This document shows, piece after piece, positions 35,701 through 41,572 of a DNA stretch of 41,572 nt; the first letter of the stretch is position 1; every line of letters starts with the position of its first letter. Under the pieces are notes generated by a model. That model was not told the origin of the DNA. It saw only the letters and a list, made by a program, of their open reading frames with translations, and did no database searches. The stretch comes from Saccoglossus kowalevskii (taxonomy: Eukaryota > Hemichordata > Enteropneusta > Harrimaniidae). Location of the stretch: positions 950,642 to 992,213 of the forward strand of contig NW_003124894.1 in the NCBI RefSeq assembly GCF_000003605.2, written 5' to 3'. The translations under genes were made by a program, and so were the position numbers.

Positions 35701-38700
35701 TCAAGGTGGTGGTGGTGATAAAAATTTGAATGTCTAGAGATTGAAAAGTGAGATTGCATTTTTCTACATTTGTATAGTTCTTTCACCTGGGAGCATTATG
35801 TTGTTTGGCTTGACTTTTCCTTTAATAATCCACCTTCAATACATATTATCAATACTTTCATCTTTTTTATGTGTTCATTCATGGTTGTAAATTTAGTTCT
35901 ACATCATTAACGTGTATTGCCTGCTAAAAAAAAACCTCCATGGATAGTCAAAACAAATGGGAAAATCAATGTCAGTAGACAATGTGTTGATGTGTCATGT
36001 GTTTTGACAATGTTTATGTCTCTAGTTTTTTAATTTCTCTTTTAATTTGAAACTTTTAATTGTAATTCACTATATCATACATACATGGATATGTACAGTA
36101 CTGATTTTGCACAACCATACATTTGCACAGTGCATTTATCACAATATGATCACGCATACATTGGCATTGTAGATTGATTGCTTGTGGGTCGTTTCTTTAT
36201 TGCTTTTTTTCCCTATTATGTTTGTATCGCATATTTTAACTTGCTCTGGGGTAAACCCAAACATCTAACTTTTTGGATCCTCCCCTGCCCAGTCTGCAAG
36301 AAGTGATCTTATAATAAACATAATTACTATGGATGAGCCAGTCTGTTTGATTCCCAGTGTGGTGCAGTAAAAAAAAAAAAAAAACGTGTTAAAATACTGT
36401 AAACCACTTTAATTTTGTGAGAGACAACTTTTTGTGAGCCATGAAAATCTCCAAATTTGGTAGCAGTGACACGGAAGTAAGGGAATTTTGCAAAACTTTA
36501 TCTTCACTAATATCATAAATACCCCTAATTGTGAAAACAGTTGCAGTGTATGATGCAAGTGCATTTATCAAACACAATAAATGGACAAAGCGAATGCAAT
36601 AAAAGAGACAGAAATGCAATAAATAGACAAATGCATGTTACAAGTTTGAAAAAGCCATACTGTGCTATGTATATTTAGTTTTAAAAAAATCCAAATTTGT
36701 GAATTTCACATACAAATAATTGTTGTCTGACTAAGACAAGTTAGAACCAGCTTCAGTTTATTCAATAAATTACTTATGGGCTTCCGCTAACTGAGAATAA
36801 AATAGTTTACCCTTGGTGGTTTTTAGCCTCTGTGATGATTTGAGGCTATGACGTTTAGTTTAGTTATTTGCAATATGATATTGATACATTGTATGGAACA
36901 TCTCTTGAGTATTTAGACTCAGTTCCAGACCTAGCAGTTGAGTAACAGACATCTTAGTTATAAATGCTTCTCTCCAGTGCGTTATTCTCCTCCTGGATGT
37001 GGTGATCAATACTCACTTGGTTCACTCTTCTAGATTGAGAAGTCTGTTCTCAGTTTACAGCCTGTTACCAAATTGTATAGTCACTTTACTTAACAAATAC
37101 AATACAGAGAAGAAGAATGTCCAATGAAATGTCATGATTCTTTTTATGAGGTTCATGTGCAATTGTTGACATAATAGACAATTTTAGCTAGGAATCAACC
37201 TCCATTCTTGCACGAAAACCGTTAAACTCATCTATTGCATGGATTTTGCTTTCTCATGACAATCGGTAATTACTGTCGCTTTCTTTGTAAAACTGACACA
37301 TTCGTCATTCGTCTTGGAGATACGCACCAGTTATCCCACTATTGAACATTCACAGCATTTTGAATTTTTTAAATTATTAGTTAAAAGTCGTTTTTATGTG
37401 ATCATTTTTCAGAAGAAGCAAACAAAGTGCTGAAAGCAAGAAATTTTGATTTATACATGTTCGGTTAGTATGTTAATATAATTTCATTTTCATGATTTGA
37501 TTTTGATTTACAATATTTGTCATATTTGTATTGTTGGTCAGTTCATATCAGCTATATTACAGCAGCAATAGTGGACTTGCATATAGTCTCTTGTTTATTT
37601 TTTGATGTATTTTGTATAAAATAAAATATCATGAGAATGTGTTAATGGCGAAAACCAAGTTACTGTGACATAAACAAGGGATTTGTGACTCTTGTAGATG
37701 CACTCTTGTGACACCAGTGATTATTGTTACTGATCTGGATTCAGTGCATGACGAACTGACTAACAGGGTCAGTTATTTTCCACCAATCAGCTTTAAGGTC
37801 AAAATTGGAGTCTCGTCTTGATTAGAAAGCGTGCCGAAACTGAAATTACGCAAGCTTGCATTCCACATTATTCTTTGAGATTTGTGATTAATGGCATTGC
37901 AAGACTACTAGGATACTGGGCTGTATATCACTTCAAGAATACTAACAATAGGTCATTGATGCGTACACTTCTGGTTGCGATGTTTGTGTGAGTGTTGGTC
38001 AATCAAATTACCGACTGACAACTCAATTGTTTGACATTCAAGCGTCTTCTGGCCAGCTTTGAACAGTTTTCTAGGAGTGTCTGATTTCTTTATTTTTGAC
38101 CCAACATACAATACATATGGATTCCAGAGTTCTTGGTAATGGGACAGTTGTGAAGCTTGTTAATATCGACGTGCTTGTGATCACTATTCTCGGCAATCTT
38201 AAAAGAATATAAACTCATAAGTATAGTATACATGCTCCGCCCATCAAATATGTGACATCATCAAAATGCTCATTACTATTAATAGCCTTGCAAGGCTCAC
38301 AGAACCCTTGCAAGGCTCACAAGTCTCTTGTTTATTTCGCAGTAGCCTGCCTTTCGCCATTTATATACTAATTTATTTTATTGAAAAAAAAACACCAAAA
38401 ATAAACAATTTTCTGATTTCTCCTATTCATAAAGATTGTTTTTTTTAATTTCCTTAATCTTAGATGATGGTGAAATGATTGCGTGGTTGAAATCTCTCGG
38501 CAATGGCGATATTTTGATGGTTGCCACTTTTGATGATGCAGCACGTCAACTAACGGCTGAAACAAGAGAAATTTTAAAGAAAGATTTTGGGAGTACAAAA
38601 ATAGACGATCTCAACTTCAGGGGAAACTGGGTATTTATTGGGCAGAAGGGAATAAGTGGTTCATCTTCCTATGAGAACGTAAGTCTTACAATTTTTTTTT

Positions 38701-41338
38701 TTAATGTTAGCTTGTATGTTATTTATAAACAGTGATTGTAAGCTGTACAGTATTGATGCGACTGTACGGTGAGTGGCATCACATATTTTTTGTGTGTTAT
38801 TAAGTAATATCAAATACCGTAAAATCTATATTAGAAGCCGCATCTCTAATAGAAATCGCACCCATCCTTTTTGAATAATTGAGAACCAAAAATTCATCAT
38901 TTCTCATATGTGTAGATGCTCTAATAGAAGCTGCATCCCATCTATTGCATTGTACCATTTTAATAGAAGCCGCGGTTTCTAATACAGATTTTACAGTATT
39001 ATTGATTCGGGGAAAGAAGAATGTAATTGAAGAGCATATGCTTAAGAAGTAGATGGTTCATTAGTTTTTTGACTCGCATAATGTGCCTTTATTGAAGATG
39101 AGCTTTTTAATAGAGCAAATAAGGCATATACTTACATTGTCACTCAAAATATTTTTTATTTTTTCGATATCTCCAAAGATTGAACTGTTTAACAGTGAAG
39201 TCAGTGAATGGGCTCTGCAAACTTCAATCCATGGTTGTTTAACTTTACCAGGTATGTTTCAATATGACTGTGAGATATAATAATTTATTGTTTTTTTTAG
39301 TTATGTTTTATTCACACTTGAACTATATCATATGCATATTGTTTGCCATTGTGTATCTTTTGTAAAATGCTAATTTTCACACGTGACCACCAACTTGAAA
39401 AAATATTATTTTGTGATTTTTGTCTTTTTACCAGTTGAAAATACCTCATTTTTATCACAAAATTTTTGAGAATAATCGTGGTATGAGAAAAATAAACTAA
39501 ATTACATGTTTCCATGGAAGTACGTCTGGCTACCTATCAGCATACAAAAATTCATGTAAAATGTTTACTACCATTCATTTTTCAAAAAGAAAAAACTATG
39601 GCAGATGTTTATCTATTCTTAGGATGCAAACTGCTTGGACAGTGTGAATGATTTAAAACTGTATTTCTACTTTTCAAATTTCTGAGGTGCCACCCAATGA
39701 ACAATATATACACCATCAATTTTCATTATGCAGAATATGATTTTAAGAGGTCTTCCTAAAGCTTATTATAACTGAGTTAGGAGGCCTTGTTTGTTTTCAC
39801 TTGTCAGTAACATTGTAGATAAATTTGTCAAAGAGATACGAGTAAGAACCTGTAGCATTCTCAAATTGAAATGAATGCAAAAATAGGCAGGGTATCTACC
39901 ATAAAACTTTATTAGAAGTTGCATCCCTAATAGAAACCATTCTTTTTGAACAATTGAGACCCAAAAATTCACCATTCTTCATATGTGTAGATGCTCTAAT
40001 AGAAGCCATATCCCCTCTCTTGTATTGTATCATTTTAATAGAAGCCGGAGTTTCTAATACAGATTTTACAGTACTTTTAATATATCTTATTTTATTGTGA
40101 AAACAACATCATTTTTGCTCATTTTATTTGTGAGAATGCAGGTTTAAATTTTAAAGAAAATAGTTCTTCTCTTTTTGAATCTGAGTAAATTACGAAATAA
40201 AATAGCAAATTATGAAAATTTAATTTTTGTGAACTCTAAGCGAATGTTCTCAAACCAACAAATGAAATTATTGGCTTTGCATTTGAACCATTGCTTTTTT
40301 TCAAACACTGGTATAGACTAGTAACGCGGCTTTTCCTTTGGTCAGATGCATGCCATGTTTGTTTTGGGCTTAACTTTTTAATCCAATAAACAACTGATCA
40401 AAACTAACATAACTAGAACATAATAATGCGATGTCCTTTATTATTTTATCATGATCAAATATACTAGTAGTGCAAGATGAAATAGGGAGTAATGTTATTT
40501 GGGTCATAGTTCGTTTTCTTTTTTCTTTTTAATAATCTTCACAAATGCGACAAAATATATGCAAGTTATTTCTATGTTTATTCTCCATGTTTCTGTAATA
40601 TACAAAAAACAAGAATAGAGATAATTACAATTTTTTCCTCATTAAAATATCGGTTTCCTACTGAATATTAAATCGCTTAGTTCATGAGCATATCAAGTAT
40701 TCAAATGCATTCTCCACTAAAACTATGAAGCCTTCACACAAAGGAACATTGTCAACACCAACACTGCTATTTGACCTTTATAGAAAAAGTTTTGCAAATT
40801 CTGGGAAAAATAATGAGAAATATTACCGGTATTCATAAATATTGTAGATGAAAGTAGGAAATATTAAAAATGCTGTAACTCATCCAAAAATTGACTGATG
40901 ATGATCGAAAGGTTTAATTTCCGACTAGATATGAAAGTATGAGCCTGTGCATACAGCATTAGAATGATATTACAAAAACACACAAAGCAGGTAAATGAGA
41001 GTGCGTTCGGAAATTTAGGGTAAACTTTAGACACAAATATGTGTCGATAAACTACCAGCAAGGTCTGTCCAGCATCCTACAGGTGTAATAACACCTGCAA
41101 CAATAGGCGTTGCTAGTCTATTCTATATCGCTCTGAGTTTCATGTTACGGTTCTTGACTTTTTATACAGTTGGCAGAGAGCAACACAAAGTTGATGGGTC
41201 GATTGATGAGTCTGTTCCAACAAGCAAGTGTGGTTTCTCTGAATCATGTCCTGAAGACACCATTGCTTTCAATGTGATATCTGGATCTCATGTTGGTAAC
41301 CAGAAAGTACTACCAAGTGTCTGTATAGATGGGGACAT
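32717..41338 (+). CDS. FAM3/ILEI-domain protein with tandem FAM3 domains (3' end outside window)
   Basis: Eight exons join in phase: 32717-32765, 34052-34141, 34806-35043, 35511-35575, 37413-37463, 38464-38678, 39179-39251 and 41170-41338. All introns are GT-AG, and the last exon ends at a GTAAGT. The 316+ residues start with a short basic tail (CGRRRSS) and a hydrophobic segment, VIKLLALLSVFVLLYYIHG (17-35), i.e. a signal anchor. An acidic then Pro-rich linker follows. FAM3 domain 1 has KCGITEMC (Cys93, Cys99), TICLDGK (Cys121), GRGMNLIVVD, NFDLYMFGD-like, DILMVATFDDAARQL, NFRGNWVFIGQKG and HGCLTLPG (Cys256), as in FAM3A-D. Domain 2 begins KCGFSESCPEDTIAF with SVCIDGD. Family members are secreted cytokine-like or Golgi proteins. 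The exon 3 acceptor at 34804-34805 is chosen because the nearer AG at 34779-34780 breaks the phase. Domain number beyond the edge is unknown. Confidence 0.88.
33060..33257 (-). other. Cysteine-rich open frame in FAM3 intron 1
   Basis: This 65-codon minus-strand frame has nine cysteines (among them CSCEK, QCKNW, VLCHA, TCYDVC and TTCGKSC), unusual for an AT-rich intron. It has no signal peptide and no clear splice sites; CAG lies just before its 5' side. It may be an exon of an opposite-strand gene or chance. Confidence 0.2.
34404..34766 (-). mobile_element. MITE family 1, copy D, interrupted by a nested element (FAM3 intron 2)
   Basis: The left part (TGTTTTGTATGGAATTTATT, ACTGATTTTAG) and right part (TTCACTGGATTTTATTTTCA, AAGTGAAAATAAAT) match the two halves of copy B in order. 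They are split by a foreign 202-bp insert at 34487-34688. The outer ends are eroded. The right end lies about 40 bp before the chosen acceptor of FAM3 exon 3. Confidence 0.7.
34487..34688. mobile_element. Nested MITE (family 2) with TA target duplication
   Basis: It starts CTGTAAAAAATGTTTAAATA and ends AAAAGACATGTTTTACAG, with TAGCTA near both ends. TA lies on both sides (34485-34486 and 34689-34690). Removing the insert and one TA leaves GATATTCACTGG, matching GTATATTCGCTGG in copy B, so the empty site is visible. It has no coding capacity and repeats a TTAGCTAAA/TTAGCGAAA motif internally. Confidence 0.8.
38286..38327 (+). repeat. 20-bp tandem repeat, two units (FAM3 intron 5)
   Basis: CCTTGCAAGGCTCACAGAAC is followed directly by CCTTGCAAGGCTCACAAGTC. 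Each unit contains the palindrome CCTTGCAAGG. Confidence 0.75.
38817..38996. mobile_element. MITE family 3, copy E (FAM3 intron 6)
   Basis: TA-flanked (38815-38816 and 38997-38998). It starts CCGTAAAATCTATATTAGAA and ends TTCTAATACAGATTTTACAG, a good terminal inverted repeat. It repeats TAATAGAAGC-type blocks inside. Copy F at 39899-40071 is collinear. Confidence 0.8.
39899..40071. mobile_element. MITE family 3, copy F (FAM3 intron 7)
   Basis: TA-flanked (39897-39898 and 40072-40073). It starts CCATAAAACTTTATTAGAAG and ends TTCTAATACAGATTTTACAG, with the same interior as copy E (TCATATGTGTAGATGCTCTA). It has the same orientation as copy E. Confidence 0.8.
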
Positions 41339-41572
41339 GTAAGTTTTCTCAGTGATCAAATAATTCCATAGTAACGATTATCATTATATTTGCTAAAAAT
41401 AGAATTGACGGAATTTTAGAATGCTGTGCAGCATGTAACACAGATCAAATGAAGACAACATGTCCAAATAATAGGACATTTAAAAAAAATCTTGGGATTA
41501 CAGGAAAATTATGTCCAATTTGGTCCAAATGAACAAAAATGCAATATTTTATGTCCTCGCTTCATATATGTC
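41339..41572. other. Start of FAM3 intron 8 to window edge
   Basis: It begins with the donor GTAAGT at 41339-41344. No exon is seen before the window ends, so the second FAM3 domain continues outside. Confidence 0.7.

Noticed and set aside
41142-41169. ATG at 41142 as the start of a separate FAM3 gene
   Set aside because: It lies in the T-rich acceptor region, and the exon starting at 41170 continues exon 7 exactly in phase.

Overview
This window is nuclear DNA from a multicellular animal. Four protein-coding genes are split by many GT-AG introns of about 0.1 to 2.3 kb. The non-coding DNA is AT-rich and holds many miniature inverted-repeat elements, a tRNA-derived SINE, and remnants of a non-LTR retrotransposon, a Crypton-type tyrosine recombinase and a RecQ-like helicase. 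Gene content, intron sizes and repeat style suggest a marine invertebrate (deuterostome or lophotrochozoan). I cannot fix the phylum from sequence alone.

Layout. (1) 300-4958, + strand: the last five exons of DSTYK, covering the end of its N-terminal region and the whole kinase domain; the rest lies left of the window. (2) 4959-10908: convergent intergenic DNA with no gene I can support. (3) 10909-14281, - strand: a complete four-exon NDUFA12 (complex I accessory subunit, 142 aa). A broken Crypton-type recombinase sits in its intron 2. (4) 14282-14648: 367 bp between the two start codons, probably a bidirectional promoter. (5) 14649-21642, + strand: a complete ten-exon HAUS7 (augmin complex, 355 aa), with a RecQ-like helicase fragment and other repeats in its introns. 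(6) 21643-32716: repeat-rich DNA holding a perfect 604-bp tandem duplication, a CpG-containing patch with overlapping unassigned ORFs, and a LINE 3' remnant. (7) 32717 to the right edge, + strand: a FAM3/ILEI-type gene with a signal anchor, one complete FAM3 domain and the start of a second. It runs off the window.

The genes do not form a pathway: they are a signalling kinase, a respiratory-chain subunit, a spindle microtubule-nucleation factor and a secretory-pathway protein. The notable points are the head-to-head NDUFA12/HAUS7 pair, the tandem-domain FAM3 gene whose repeat keeps at least one intron position and phase, and several transposition events that can be read directly, including a nested MITE with a TA target duplication. 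Exon borders were set by matching splice sites, reading phase and recalled family sequences. They are not confirmed by transcripts.
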